DNA of 64,000 bases from Oceanicoccus sp. (GCF_029238675.1 NZ_JAQWFR010000023.1:1-64000), one strand, 5' to 3'. Counted from the first letter of the stretch, positions 1 to 8,385 are shown. The notes: generated by a model from the sequence alone, not told the origin. Numbers and translations: made by a program.

Positions 1-65
1 CGCAGCGCGGTAGCAACCGATTGGCTGGAATAGGGGGCGCCGAGTATCATAAGAGAAAAACGCAT
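1..65 (-). CDS. tusD: TusD/DsrE-like sulfurtransferase subunit, N-terminal fragment (cut by window edge)
   Basis: Only the first 21 codons are in the window. Reading the minus strand from the ATG at 65 gives MRFSLMILGAPYSSQS, which has the hydrophobic first strand and the PYSSQ segment typical of TusD/DsrE proteins. TusBCD relays sulfur for tRNA 2-thiouridine synthesis. The gene lies downstream of yccA on the same strand, the order I remember from Pseudomonas. A terminator-like hairpin separates the two. The fragment is short, so the call rests on the start motif and the context. Confidence 0.7.
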   Translation of the reverse strand, partial: MRFSLMILGAPYSSQSVATAL

Positions 66-80
66 TTAGCTTTGATCCTA

Positions 81-111
81 AAAACAAAAGCCCCGATAAA
101 ATCGAGGCTTT
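81..111 (-). terminator. Rho-independent terminator after yccA
   Basis: An inverted repeat (arms 87-97 and 101-111, three-base loop, one mismatch) is followed on the minus strand by a T-rich run. It lies 20 bases past the yccA stop and before tusD, so it should end or attenuate yccA transcription. Confidence 0.75.
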
Positions 112-131
112 GCTTCAATCAGTTGGGCTGT

Positions 132-821
132 TTAGTCGTCACTCATCACACCTAAGATATGTAACAAACTGGTAAACAGGTTGTAGATATTCAGGTAGAG
201 GGAAACCGTTGCCATCAGGTAGTTAGTCTCACCACCGTTAATAATGCGGCTGGTATCAAACAGGATAAAACCAGACATCAGCAACACAATGCCCGCACTT
301 AAAGCCAGTGAGGCAGCAGGCATATGGAAGCCAAACATGGAGCCAACCATCAGGGCCAGTGCCACCATAACCAGAACGACTAAGCCGGTCATCAGGAAGC
401 CACCCATAAAGCTAAAGTCTTTACGAGTCGTTAATACATAGCCCGAAAGAGAGAAGAAAACCAGAGCTGTGCCACCCAGGGCCTGCATCACAATTTCGCC
501 GCCATTAGACATAGCGAGGTAGCGGTTCAGGGTTGGCCCCAAGGCTGCGCCCATCAATGCGGTAAAGGCAAATACAACATAGATACCGGATGAAGAGTTG
601 GCGGCTTTAGGAAGAACGAACCAGATTAATACGATGGCGGCGATCATCATTATCATGCCAGCGCCGTAACCTACGTTCATCCACATGGATAGACCTGCGG
701 TGATAGCACTGACCATCATTGTCATGGCCAACATCATATAGGTATTGCGAAGTACCTTATTGGTAGACAGTGCCGAATCAGCAGAACCTGACTGGGATGA
801 AAAAACTGGATTGTCACGCAT
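132..821 (-). CDS. yccA: Bax inhibitor-1/YccA family inner-membrane protein
   Basis: A 229-residue protein with a short polar N-terminus (MRDNPVFSSQ) followed by about seven hydrophobic segments filling residues 28-225. Length and layout match YccA of the Bax inhibitor-1 (TMBIM) family. In E. coli, YccA is an inner-membrane substrate and modulator of the FtsH protease. The late FDTSRII segment and the acidic C-terminal end (VMSDD) are typical of the family, in which conserved aspartates are linked to proton/calcium leak. The neighbour tusD supports the call. The tRNA-Ser gene that I expect beside yccA in relatives is displaced here by a small island. Confidence 0.92.
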   Translation of the reverse strand: MRDNPVFSSQSGSADSALSTNKVLRNTYMMLAMTMMVSAITAGLSMWMNVGYGAGMIMMIAAIVLIWFVLPKAANSSSGIYVVFAFTALMGAALGPTLNRYLAMSNGGEIVMQALGGTALVFFSLSGYVLTTRKDFSFMGGFLMTGLVVLVMVALALMVGSMFGFHMPAASLALSAGIVLLMSGFILFDTSRIINGGETNYLMATVSLYLNIYNLFTSLLHILGVMSDD

Positions 822-1377
822 GTTATATCTCCATAGTGTGAACAGGGTTTTTAAATAGCTTTAACTGCTGCCCATCATAGCTGGATGCTCTTTAAAATCA
901 AGACTTTGTGGGTATCTTAAGCTGGCGAAAGGGGTTCCATCGTAGTATCTGGTTGATGCGGACTGTTGGTGGCTTGGTTCGGTTCGTGATTTAAGACCAG
1001 AAAGGGTGCTGAAAGGGAAGGAAAATGGCGGTGGGGGAGCAAGTCACCCCCTGCTTTAGGCACCATTTTCCCTGCGTGTTAACGTGTTTACTGGTGTTAC
1101 AGCCCGAATGGTTGGTTGTCAACGAATCAAAAATGTCTACGGTTTTGACTACTCTAAGCCACTTCAAAGCCTCCATAGCCATCAAACCCTCCATAACCCC
1201 TGGGCAGGTGGTCTAGGGGGGCTATGCCGTTTAGATATCTGGTGTTTGGGCTATAAAATTTATAAGTAGATTGGCCTGCCGTAAGATCAACCTCCCAAAC
1301 ACCTCCATTTTTCATAGGCCTTTGTTATTAAATGGCTTCGATAAGAAAATAGATTAAGACAGCGGCTAAGCACCCAA
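822..1377. other. Intergenic region with the distal island junction; no convincing gene
   Basis: This spacer contains the yccA upstream region and, at 1023-1039, the second copy of the tRNA-Ser end. Short overlapping reading frames of 60-67 codons occur on both strands at about 991-1269. None has a plausible family signature, and they overlap each other, so I see no gene here. Confidence 0.6.
1023..1039. repeat. 17-bp direct repeat of the tRNA-Ser 3' end (putative att site, distal)
   Basis: Bases 1023-1039 (AAATGGCGGTGGGGGAG) are identical to 3033-3049. The second copy is the 3' end of the tRNA-Ser gene (CCA, acceptor stem and start of the T stem, read on minus) plus three flanking bases. 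A copy of a tRNA end about 2 kb away, bracketing an integrase remnant, is the classic footprint of site-specific integration by a tyrosine recombinase. Confidence 0.75.
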
Positions 1378-2052
1378 TCAGCAATGCTTGCGCTTCACCC
1401 CTGCCAGTCCTAACAACGCCGTGCCAAACAACCATGCTGCTGCTGGAACAGGGACTGAACTGACATCGCCCGCGCGGACTGCCCAGCTATAGTGACTATA
1501 CCACTTACCGTTGGTGTGCTGGTGGCCGTTATTGGTATTAAAGGCCAAGGCGTGACCAATATCAGGTGCGTACTCCTCACCTAACCAGTAAGCATCAGAC
1601 TGCACGTTCACGAAACTCTGAGTGCCACCGCCGAGTGTTGCATCGGTAAAGCTGACATTGCCCAATATTGAAGTAGCTGCCGTATTACCCAAGTTGTTGT
1701 AAAACATATGACCCAGTTCGCCCGTGGTGACGTCGTAACCATATGTTGGTGAATTGCCAGCTGAAGCCAGGCGCCAATCATCATAACCACCATAACTTAA
1801 CTGATCAGCCCAGGTTTTAGCCGCACCCCAACCCATTCGGCCATCGGCTTGTATATTGGTAGAACCTGAATGTGGACTACCTACGGCATTCGCCGCAGCA
1901 TAACCAGAGGTGTATGCATAATTAGCATCCTGTAACCAGGTAATATTCAATACATCATCATAGATAAGACCATTGCCACGGTCATACAAGGCAGCATTGG
2001 CAGAAAGGGTGATTAATGACAGGCCCACTAGGGCTAAGGTATGTTTAAACAT
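1378..2052 (-). CDS. Secreted DUF1566-like protein with VPxPA-type C-terminal sorting signal
   Basis: This is a 224-residue exported protein. An N-terminal signal peptide (MFKHTLALVGLSLITLSANA) is followed by a domain that starts with LYDRGNGLIYDDVLNITWLQ and contains DDWRLA and ELGHMFYNNLG, as in DUF1566-like proteins. The C-terminus has VPVPAAAWLFGTALLGL followed by a basic VKRK tail. This is the tripartite motif-helix-basic layout of VPLPA/PEP-CTERM proteins, which exosortases process for surface anchoring. No exosortase gene lies in this window, so processing would need one elsewhere. A truncated relative lies just upstream. The specific function is unknown. Confidence 0.82.
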   Translation of the reverse strand: MFKHTLALVGLSLITLSANAALYDRGNGLIYDDVLNITWLQDANYAYTSGYAAANAVGSPHSGSTNIQADGRMGWGAAKTWADQLSYGGYDDWRLASAGNSPTYGYDVTTGELGHMFYNNLGNTAATSILGNVSFTDATLGGGTQSFVNVQSDAYWLGEEYAPDIGHALAFNTNNGHQHTNGKWYSHYSWAVRAGDVSSVPVPAAAWLFGTALLGLAGVKRKHC

Positions 2053-2163
2053 GAGGAAGGTTCCTTTTTTATTTTATAATTTTTTGTATTTTAAAATTTG
2101 CTATATAACTAAAGCTTGAGTTATCGATAACAGATAGCTTTGGCGATATATCACATTACTTTA

Positions 2164-2645
2164 TTATAGGTTTTGATTTTTGCGCTTCACTCCAACTAGC
2201 CCTAACAACGCCGTGCCAAACAGCCACGCCGCCGCAGGAACAGGTACCGAACTGACATCGCCCGCGCGGACTGCCCAACTATAGCGACTACCATCCTTAA
2301 GGTCGACCTCCTGGGAGCCACGATAGGTATAGAAGGCCCGGGCGTGAAGATTAGTAGGCGCATACCCCACGCCGTCCCAATAATATCTACTATTCTGTAA
2401 GTTCACAATGCTTACGCTGGCGCCACTGTTACCATCAGTAAAGCTGCTGTTTGTAACACCATAACCTGATTGGAAGTTGCCATTGGTATCGTAACGACCC
2501 AGATTACCGAGGTTGTTATAAAACATATGACCCAGCTCACCAGTGGTGTTGTTAAAACCCATATCACAGCTACCATCATAGGCATAACAGGGGCTAGTGG
2601 GATTCATCAAATTCGCTGAAGCTAAGCGCCAATCATCTCCATCCC
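2164..2645 (-). pseudogene. 5'-truncated paralogue of the VPxPA-sorted DUF1566-like protein
   Basis: The reading frame runs from about 2645 (just after an in-frame stop) to 2164. It begins with GDDWRLAS, matching the middle of the 224-residue neighbour. It then shares TTGELGHMFYNNLGN and the C-terminal AVRAGDVSSVPVPAAAWLFG and basic tail, with many identical bases in the last 120 nt. The signal peptide and first ~90 residues are absent. The first available ATG (2610) would give 148 residues with no export signal. The homology ends abruptly near 2645, next to the integrase stump, so this is probably a deletion product. Confidence 0.78.
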
Positions 2646-2677
2646 TCCTTCAGGGGTAGATTAACGAGAAAACTCAC

Positions 2678-2989
2678 CTAAGTCATGGTGTTAAATTCGG
2701 GAGAAAAATCGCCATCATTAATTAAAAGATGAGAGCCAGGCACCTCTGTTGTTTTCAATCTTAGGTTTAACCAATAGTCATCAAGCTTATGTGAAAGCAT
2801 TTTAGCGGCTTTAGTAGCGCTGGATGCAGACTTGGTTCTTAGTGATTGAACAATACGAGGCTTCGAATAAAAACATTTCAGATCAACAGGAACTGATCGG
2901 GAGAAGTAAAAGATATTATTTTTAATGAAGGTATATTTTGGATGCTTAAATGTCTTCAATTTTGTCAGGCGCTCCCCATGAGTTAACAA
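2678..2989 (-). pseudogene. Integrase (tyrosine recombinase), N-terminal fragment
   Basis: A 103-codon frame beginning MLTHGERLTKLKTFKHPKY, followed by NNIFYFSRSVPVDLK and IVQSLRTKSASSATKAAKML. This is the N-terminal DNA-binding portion typical of phage/island integrases that insert at tRNA genes. Full-length relatives have roughly 350-450 residues with a catalytic R..HxxR..Y domain. None of that is present: the frame stops after residue 103 and the next sequence is the truncated VPxPA gene. It lies 47 bp from the tRNA-Ser end in the orientation usual for such integrases. It is non-functional as a recombinase. Confidence 0.8.
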
Positions 2990-3035
2990 AAACTGTTTAA
3001 CAAACAGAGACTTAAGAGACTTTGAAGACCTTAAA

Positions 3036-3124
3036 TGGCGGTGGGGGAGAGATTCGAACTCTCGGAGGTATTACCCTCGCTGGTTTTCAAGACCAGTGCT
3101 TTCGGCCACTCAGCCACCCCACCA
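3036..3124 (-). tRNA. tRNA-Ser (anticodon TGA)
   Basis: The minus strand reads a class II tRNA of 89 nt. It has acceptor stem GGTGGGG/CCCCACC, a D arm with GGCTGAGTGGCC, an anticodon stem-loop ACTGGTCTTGAAAACCAGC with TGA, a long variable arm, a T loop with TTCGAAT, discriminator G and an encoded CCA. Its 3' end is the integration site of the adjacent island. The 17-bp duplication keeps the tRNA intact. Confidence 0.95.
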
Positions 3125-3275
3125 ACGGGACGGAATTATACAGAGCTTAGCTGTTGAGACAAGGCTTTCCGGGGATTAAAAGCGTAACTAAGCCATTGTT
3201 TTTATGATCGTTATTTGATTTTTAAGGGCTTGACCGTTTTTGCAGCAGATTGCCGCTGTCATTTAGCTGTTGGGT

Positions 3276-3304
3276 AAAAAAAAGCCCAGCATATAGCTGG
3301 GCTT
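3276..3304 (-). terminator. Rho-independent terminator of rne
   Basis: On the minus strand a perfect 9-bp stem (AAGCCCAGC/GCTGGGCTT, loop TATAT) is followed by a run of at least eight T. It lies 12 bases beyond the rne stop. Confidence 0.9.
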
Positions 3305-3315
3305 GATATTGATGC

Positions 3316-5958
3316 TTACGCGCTACGTTGCAGGCGAGGGTCGTTAGGGGCTCGCTCAGCTTTTGGCTTCGCCGGATCAGGAGCGGCGGCGGGAGCCGGT
3401 GCCTTGGGCGAGGTATCCAGTTGGGTTGTGGCGATATCGACTTCAGAGACAGCCTTCGGCGAGGTGCGAGGGTCATTGGCGGCACGGCCTACCGGTTTTT
3501 CCTGCACAGCAGGTGCTGGTTCAGGCTCAATAATAGGAGCAGGAGCAGGAGCAGGAGCAGGGGCTGGTTCTGCAACAGCCGCCGCTTCAGCTTCTTCTTT
3601 CGCTGTTTCTACCTTCGTTGTTTTTACCTTAGTCGTTTCTACGACGGGCTCAGCCACGGCCTCTTCAACTGCAGTGTCTTCGGTGACAGCTTCAGGTGAG
3701 GGAGTTGCTGTGACTGGTTCAGCGAGTGTCTCAGTTGGAGTTTCAACAACAGCTTCAACAACAGTTTCAGTAACAGCTTCTACAACTGGTGCAGTCTCAG
3801 TGACTTTTTCTGGTTGGGCTTCAACAGCAAATTCAACCGCAGGCTCGCTAGCTATTGGTGCTTCAAATGGTGCTTCAACAGCAGCAGCTTCGTCTTGATT
3901 GCTTGTTTTTGCTTTGTTTTCAGCGTTGCGCGGCCCGCGATTACGACGACGACCTGAATTGCGTGGTTTGCGATTCGAAGGACGGCGCTGCGGACGGTCA
4001 CCATTATTCTCGTTGCTACCGTTAGAGTCAGAAGCTTCCCGCGGCTCATTTTTAGCATCGGACTTTTTGTCTTGCTTATTGTCCCTGACGCGATTGCGAT
4101 CATTGCGCTCTTGACGTTCGCCACGATCTCCACGGTTATCATCACGACGGTTTCTGTTGCGATTTCTATTGCGATTTTGATTGCGACCCTGGCCCTGGCG
4201 GTTATCGCGCTGGTTATTGCGCTTACGCTGGGGTTTCTTCTGTTCAACAATTTCTTCTTCCTCGGCAGGGCTGCTAAAGAAGTTGATGATTTTGGCCAAT
4301 AGGCCGATGCTTTCAGCTTTTGGCGCCGGTGCTTTTTCCGCAGCAGCGGCGGGAGCGGGTGCCTGGGGGGTAACACTCTGTACAGCCGCCTGCTGAACGG
4401 GGGCAGGAGGCTTTTCCTGACCTAGTACTTCTTCAGGTTGCTCGGTTTGTATCTTATAGCTTAGCTCTACATCTTTGCCGATCTCATCGTCCCGCAAACG
4501 CTGCACTTCAAAGTGCGGTGTTTCCAACTGGGGAATGGGGGCGATAACGACGCGGACTTTAGTGCGTTGTTCGATATCGTGAATAGGCTGGCGTTTTTCG
4601 TTTAATAGATACGAGGCCACGTTAACGGGAACCAGTGCACGAATCTCTGCGCTGCGGTCTTTGCTGGCGGCTTCTTCAACCAGGCGAAGAATAGACAGTG
4701 ACAGTGATTTGGTATCGCGAATAGTGCCCTGGCCAGTACAGCGAGGACAAACCTTAGCGCTGGTCTCACCCAGTGATGGGCGCAGCCGCTGGCGTGACAT
4801 TTCTAATAAGCCAAAGCGCGAGATGCGACCTACCTGCACTCGAGCGCGGTCGATGTTTAGCGCATCACGCATACGGTTTTCAATAGCGCGTTGGTTTTTG
4901 GCCGCATGCATATCAATAAAGTCGATAACCACCAGGCCGCCCATATCCCTTAAGCGTAGCTGGCGAGCAATTTCCTCGGCTGCTTCAAGGTTGGTTTGCA
5001 GGGCGGTTTCTTCGATATTGCCGCCTTTGGTGGCGCGAGCGGAGTTTATATCAATAGAAACCAGCGCTTCGGTAGGGTCGATAACAATAGAGCCACCGGA
5101 GGGTAGTTGAACTTCCCGCTGGAAGGCTGTCTCGATCTGGCTTTCGATTTGATAGCGGTTAAATAGGGGAACGGGATCGTCATAGTGACGAATACGATTT
5201 TGGTAATGGGGCATCACCTGGGTTACGAAGTTCAGGGCTTCGGTATAGGCGTCCTTATTATCAATCAGCACCTGGTCAATGTCTTCACGCAGGTAATCGC
5301 GAATAGCGCGGATAATGACGTTGCTTTCCTGTAATAGCAGGAAGGGGGCTTTGCGCTCTGCGGTAGCCTTTTGGATAGCTTCCCAGAGGTGTACCAGATA
5401 GTCCAAATCCCACTGTAGTTCTTCACCGCTGCGGCCTACACCGGCAGTACGGACAATAGCGCCCATGCCGTTAGGTACAGTAATGGAGTTTAATGCAGCT
5501 TTAAGTTCTGCACGCTCATCGCCTTCGATGCGACGAGAAATACCGCCAGCGCGAGGGTTGTTAGGCATCAATACCAGATAGCGACCAGCCAGGCTAACAA
5601 AAGTGGTTAGGGCTGCGCCCTTGTTGCCACGTTCTTCTTTGTCGACCTGAACAATAACTTCAGTACCTTCTTTAACTACGTCTTTGATCTTAAAGCGGCC
5701 ACCGACATCTTGCGGTTGGCGATAAAAGTATTCACGGGCGATTTCTTTGAGTGGTAAAAAACCGTGGCGTTCTGAACCGAAGTCTACAAAAGCGGCTTCA
5801 AGGCTTGGCTCTACACGGGTGATAGTGCCTTTATAAACGTTTGATTTCTTTTGTACGCGGGTGCGGTTTTCGATATCCAGATCGTATAAGCGCTGACCGT
5901 CTACGAGGCCGACGCGCAACTCTTCAGGTTGAGTTGCATTGATAAGCATTCTTTTCAT
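3316..5958 (-). CDS. rne: Ribonuclease E
   Basis: Endoribonuclease and scaffold of the RNA degradosome. The start [20 protein letters not shown] (ATG at 5958) fits the family N-terminus; an upstream in-frame start would add 13 unrelated residues. The catalytic half (about 1-515) carries an S1 domain ([19 protein letters not shown]), the 5'-sensor/DNase-I-like region with [12 protein letters not shown] and VVIDFIDM supplying catalytic aspartates, and the zinc-link CPRCTGQG. The other ~365 residues are disordered: an Arg/Asn-rich RNA-binding stretch, then a Glu/Val/Ala/Pro-rich tail with two NDPR motifs near the C-terminus. The length, 880 residues, is usual for the group. The gene is divergent from rluC with a long leader. 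Confidence 0.97.
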   Translation of the reverse strand: MKRMLINATQPEELRVGLVDGQRLYDLDIENRTRVQKKSNVYKGTITRVEPSLEAAFVDFGSERHGFLPLKEIAREYFYRQPQDVGGRFKIKDVVKEGTEVIVQVDKEERGNKGAALTTFVSLAGRYLVLMPNNPRAGGISRRIEGDERAELKAALNSITVPNGMGAIVRTAGVGRSGEELQWDLDYLVHLWEAIQKATAERKAPFLLLQESNVIIRAIRDYLREDIDQVLIDNKDAYTEALNFVTQVMPHYQNRIRHYDDPVPLFNRYQIESQIETAFQREVQLPSGGSIVIDPTEALVSIDINSARATKGGNIEETALQTNLEAAEEIARQLRLRDMGGLVVIDFIDMHAAKNQRAIENRMRDALNIDRARVQVGRISRFGLLEMSRQRLRPSLGETSAKVCPRCTGQGTIRDTKSLSLSILRLVEEAASKDRSAEIRALVPVNVASYLLNEKRQPIHDIEQRTKVRVVIAPIPQLETPHFEVQRLRDDEIGKDVELSYKIQTEQPEEVLGQEKPPAPVQQAAVQSVTPQAPAPAAAAEKAPAPKAESIGLLAKIINFFSSPAEEEEIVEQKKPQRKRNNQRDNRQGQGRNQNRNRNRNRNRRDDNRGDRGERQERNDRNRVRDNKQDKKSDAKNEPREASDSNGSNENNGDRPQRRPSNRKPRNSGRRRNRGPRNAENKAKTSNQDEAAAVEAPFEAPIASEPAVEFAVEAQPEKVTETAPVVEAVTETVVEAVVETPTETLAEPVTATPSPEAVTEDTAVEEAVAEPVVETTKVKTTKVETAKEEAEAAAVAEPAPAPAPAPAPIIEPEPAPAVQEKPVGRAANDPRTSPKAVSEVDIATTQLDTSPKAPAPAAAPDPAKPKAERAPNDPRLQRSA
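3536..3561. repeat. Hexanucleotide tandem repeat inside rne
   Basis: About four tandem copies of a GGAGCA-type hexamer encode a Pro-Ala dipeptide run in the disordered tail of RNase E. Gain or loss of units would keep the reading frame. Confidence 0.8.
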
Positions 5959-6756
5959 GGTGGAAACAAATCCTAAAGTAGCAGAGGATTTGCGCAATAA
6001 CCGGTAACGGTCTTGGAAGGGGACGTCGAGCTGGTGCTATTTAGTATGGCCGCTGTGCCATTAAATACGTCATTAAATACATATTTTGGCCGGTATACGC
6101 AGTAATAACGGTACTTAGTACTCTTAATTTAGTACTAACCTCGCTATAATCGCCGCGCTTTTCAAAGGCTGGTCATTGTTGATGACATGCCACAAAGCTT
6201 TGCGGGCGTTTCTATTTAGCAAAAGTTCTGGTGAAGTAATGTTGGTTGAGCAGGGGGCATATTCATCAAAAGCCATGCTGTGTTACCAATTTAGTCATCC
6301 TGTTAGTGCTTAAGGTTTTAGCTTTAAGCCGGGATATTTATTTACGCTTCACCTGCGTCTCAAATTCAAAACTGTTTAAACGATGCTTGCGACATTTCGT
6401 CTGCATTGTTAATTAATTCACTTACTTTCAACTCTTATAATCAGTACCGGGTTTTCCAGTACAAGTATTAAGTAAGTGGACTGATAAAATTTTTATCTCG
6501 CGTCGCCCTGAAATGTTGGTATCTTTCAGAAAAAATAGCGGTAGCGGAACAACATTTGGTTTAGCGGTATTTCCTGCAACTTGATGTTTGGTTACGTGGT
6601 ATCTTCCCGATTAGTAACTAAGAAGCCTGTTAATCGGATCGGCAACTGGCCGATAAAATGCAATAACCTTAGCGAGGAGGAAACCTGACCCAGCAAAATG
6701 TCGCTGGACTATAACAGGATTTACTATGTGTATCAATTACTTACAGCGGAAATTTA
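5959..6756. promoter_or_regulatory. Divergent rne/rluC intergenic region with the rne leader
   Basis: About 800 bp separate two divergent genes. On the minus strand the 8-bp stem formed by 5985-5992 and 5967-5974 holds the only Shine-Dalgarno-like AGGA ahead of the rne ATG. That fits the known autoregulation of rne through its 5' leader in enterobacteria. On the plus strand, 6675-6680 is a perfect AGGAGG not followed by an ATG at normal spacing, and a 19-codon frame (6698-6757) ends on the rluC start. Between 6164 and 6600 I see no gene and no convincing promoter. Confidence 0.5.
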
Positions 6757-6757
6757 A
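6698..6757 (+). CDS. Possible 19-codon leader peptide coupled to rluC
   Basis: ATG at 6698 opens a frame of 19 codons (MSLDYNRIYYVYQ...) whose TAA overlaps the rluC ATG by one base. The strong AGGAGG at 6675-6680 lies 17 bases upstream of this ATG, too far for normal initiation. It is only four bases from a CTG at 6685 that opens a nine-codon frame. Translational coupling to rluC is possible because rluC itself has only a weak GCGGA signal. This is speculative. Confidence 0.25.
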   Translation: MSLDYNRIYYVYQLLTAEI

Positions 6758-7746
6758 TGACTGATCTTTTTCACCCGGATAAGGCTGATAAGCCGCCTGT
6801 TAACAAGCCTGGCAATGGGGTCAGTTTTGTCGAGGTGACGGATGCTCATGCGGGTCAGCGCATAGACAATTTCCTGCTGCGGCACCTGAAAGGCGTGCCC
6901 AAATCCAAGATTTATCGCATTGTCCGCAAGGGTGAGGTACGGGTCAATAAAGGGCGAGTTAAAGCCGAGTATAAGCTCTGTGAAGGGGATGTCATCCGGG
7001 TTCCACCAGTGCGGGTTGCTGAGGAGAAAGCCCGGCAAGGGGTGTCAGAAAGTCTCCATCAGCTGCTAACGTCGTCGATCTTGTTTGAAGATGATCGTTT
7101 GATGGTGATCAATAAGCCTTCGGGCCTGGCAGTGCATGGGGGAAGTGGTATCAACCAGGGGTTAATAGAGGCACTGCGGGTAATGCGCCCGGAATTACGC
7201 TTTTTGGAGTTGGTGCATCGTTTGGATAGAGATACCTCGGGCTGCATTATGATTGCCAAAAAGCGCAGTATGCTGCGCTACCTCCACGAGCAGCTAAGGA
7301 CCGGCAAGGTGGATAAGCGCTATTTGGCACTGGTGGCTGGCCGTTGGCCCAATCGTCGTAAGATAGTGACTGCAGCTTTATTAAAGAATACCCTGCGTTC
7401 CGGTGAGCGTATGGTCAATGTCTCCCCCGAGGGGAAAAAATCCACCACTGAGTTTGCCATTGTCGAGCGTTATCCCCAGGCAACGCTGGTTGAAGCCAAA
7501 CCTATTACTGGTCGCACCCATCAAATCAGGGTTCATGCGCTGCATGTTGGCTGCCCTTTGTTGGGGGATGATAAATATGGCGACCAGCAGGCTTGCCAGA
7601 ACTTCAAGAAGAAGGGTTTAAAGCGTTTATTTCTCCATGCGGCCAGTTTGCGCGTACCTATGCCTGAAGATGAAAAAGACTTGAATGTCAGCGCAGCCCT
7701 AAGCCCCGAATTACAATCTGTACTGGATAATCTACCTACCGAGTAA
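6757..7746 (+). CDS. rluC: 23S rRNA pseudouridine synthase RluC
   Basis: Converts U955, U2504 and U2580 (E. coli numbering) of 23S rRNA to pseudouridine. The 329 residues contain an N-terminal S4 RNA-binding domain (about 29-90, QRIDNFLLRHLKGVPKSKI), then an RluA-type catalytic domain. In that domain the HRLDRDTSG motif carries the nucleophilic Asp157. GRTHQIRVHA and LLGDDKYGD follow as expected. Divergent from rne, as in E. coli and Pseudomonas, and followed six bases later by a HAD phosphatase, probably in the same transcript. Confidence 0.96.
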   Translation: MTDLFHPDKADKPPVNKPGNGVSFVEVTDAHAGQRIDNFLLRHLKGVPKSKIYRIVRKGEVRVNKGRVKAEYKLCEGDVIRVPPVRVAEEKARQGVSESLHQLLTSSILFEDDRLMVINKPSGLAVHGGSGINQGLIEALRVMRPELRFLELVHRLDRDTSGCIMIAKKRSMLRYLHEQLRTGKVDKRYLALVAGRWPNRRKIVTAALLKNTLRSGERMVNVSPEGKKSTTEFAIVERYPQATLVEAKPITGRTHQIRVHALHVGCPLLGDDKYGDQQACQNFKKKGLKRLFLHAASLRVPMPEDEKDLNVSAALSPELQSVLDNLPTE

Positions 7747-7751
7747 ATCTT

Positions 7752-8384
7752 ATGTTGTTTGTTTTTGATTGGGATGGAACCTTAATAGATTCCACGGATA
7801 AAATTGCCGGCAGTATGCAAAAGGCGATTGCCGATTTGGGGCTGCCTGAGCGGAGTATTGAAGAGACCAAAAGTATTATTGGTTTGGGGCTGCCAGAATC
7901 CGTGCGGACGCTTTTCCCCGGCCTCGATGAGGCGATGATTCCCGAGGTAACGGCGTCTTACTCCCGGCATTTTATTGCTGCCGATCAAAACCCCTGTGAT
8001 TTTTTTCCCAATGTGGATGAAGTGTTGAAGCAGTTGCGTGCTGAGGGCCATTTGTTAGCGGTGGCAACGGGCAAGAGTCGCCGTGGTCTTAATCGTGTAT
8101 TGGGCAATATGTCATTAACAGAGTTTTTTGATGGTAGTCGTTGCGCTGATGAAACGGCATCGAAGCCTAACCCGTTAATGCTGAATGAGCTTTTAGCAGA
8201 GTTAAAAGTGGATGTGGATTCTGCGGTGATGGTAGGGGATACCGATTTTGATTTGGGGATGGCAGCCAATGCCGGTATGAAAAGTATTGGGGTGAGTTAT
8301 GGGGCTCATCCAGTTGAGCGTCTATTGCCCCATAAGCCAGATCGAATTATTGATCGCTTTGAGCAGTTGTTAGATTGGCACTAA
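7752..8384 (+). CDS. HAD-family (subfamily IA) phosphatase
   Basis: A 210-residue haloacid-dehalogenase hydrolase of the phosphoglycolate-phosphatase type. Motif I is DWDGTLIDS (nucleophile and acid/base Asp, residues 6-14), followed by a helical cap. Motif II Thr lies in VATGKS, motif III Lys in SKPNPLM, and motif IV is MVGDTDFDLGMA. It is co-directional with rluC (5-bp gap). The same pair occurs in Pseudomonas, where the HAD protein is not well characterised. The substrate is not evident from sequence. It ends one base from the convergent yceF. Confidence 0.9.
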   Translation: MLFVFDWDGTLIDSTDKIAGSMQKAIADLGLPERSIEETKSIIGLGLPESVRTLFPGLDEAMIPEVTASYSRHFIAADQNPCDFFPNVDEVLKQLRAEGHLLAVATGKSRRGLNRVLGNMSLTEFFDGSRCADETASKPNPLMLNELLAELKVDVDSAVMVGDTDFDLGMAANAGMKSIGVSYGAHPVERLLPHKPDRIIDRFEQLLDWH

Positions 8385-8385
8385 T

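Larger units (their letters stand above)
1023..3049. mobile_element. Degenerate integrative element at tRNA-Ser(TGA)
   Basis: About 2.0 kb lies between two perfect 17-bp repeats, one of which is the tRNA-Ser 3' end. From the tRNA inward it holds the N-terminal stump of a tyrosine-recombinase integrase (2678-2989), a 5'-truncated gene for a VPxPA-sorted protein (2164-2645) and an intact paralogue (1378-2052). All three read away from the tRNA. The integrase stump abuts the truncated gene, which suggests a deletion removed the element's middle. Without a complete integrase it should not be mobile by itself. Confidence 0.7.

Noticed and set aside
991-1269. Three overlapping 60-67-codon frames near the distal att site
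   Set aside because: They lie on both strands over the same bases and lack a recognisable domain or good ribosome-binding site.
3404-3898. 164-codon open frame on the plus strand, antisense to the rne tail
   Set aside because: Low-complexity Ala/Ser/Gly/Val composition that mirrors the biased Glu/Val/Ala codons of the RNase E tail; no family signature.
6145-6150. TATAAT as an rluC promoter
   Set aside because: No acceptable -35 hexamer at 16-18 bases upstream, and it lies about 600 bp from the gene.
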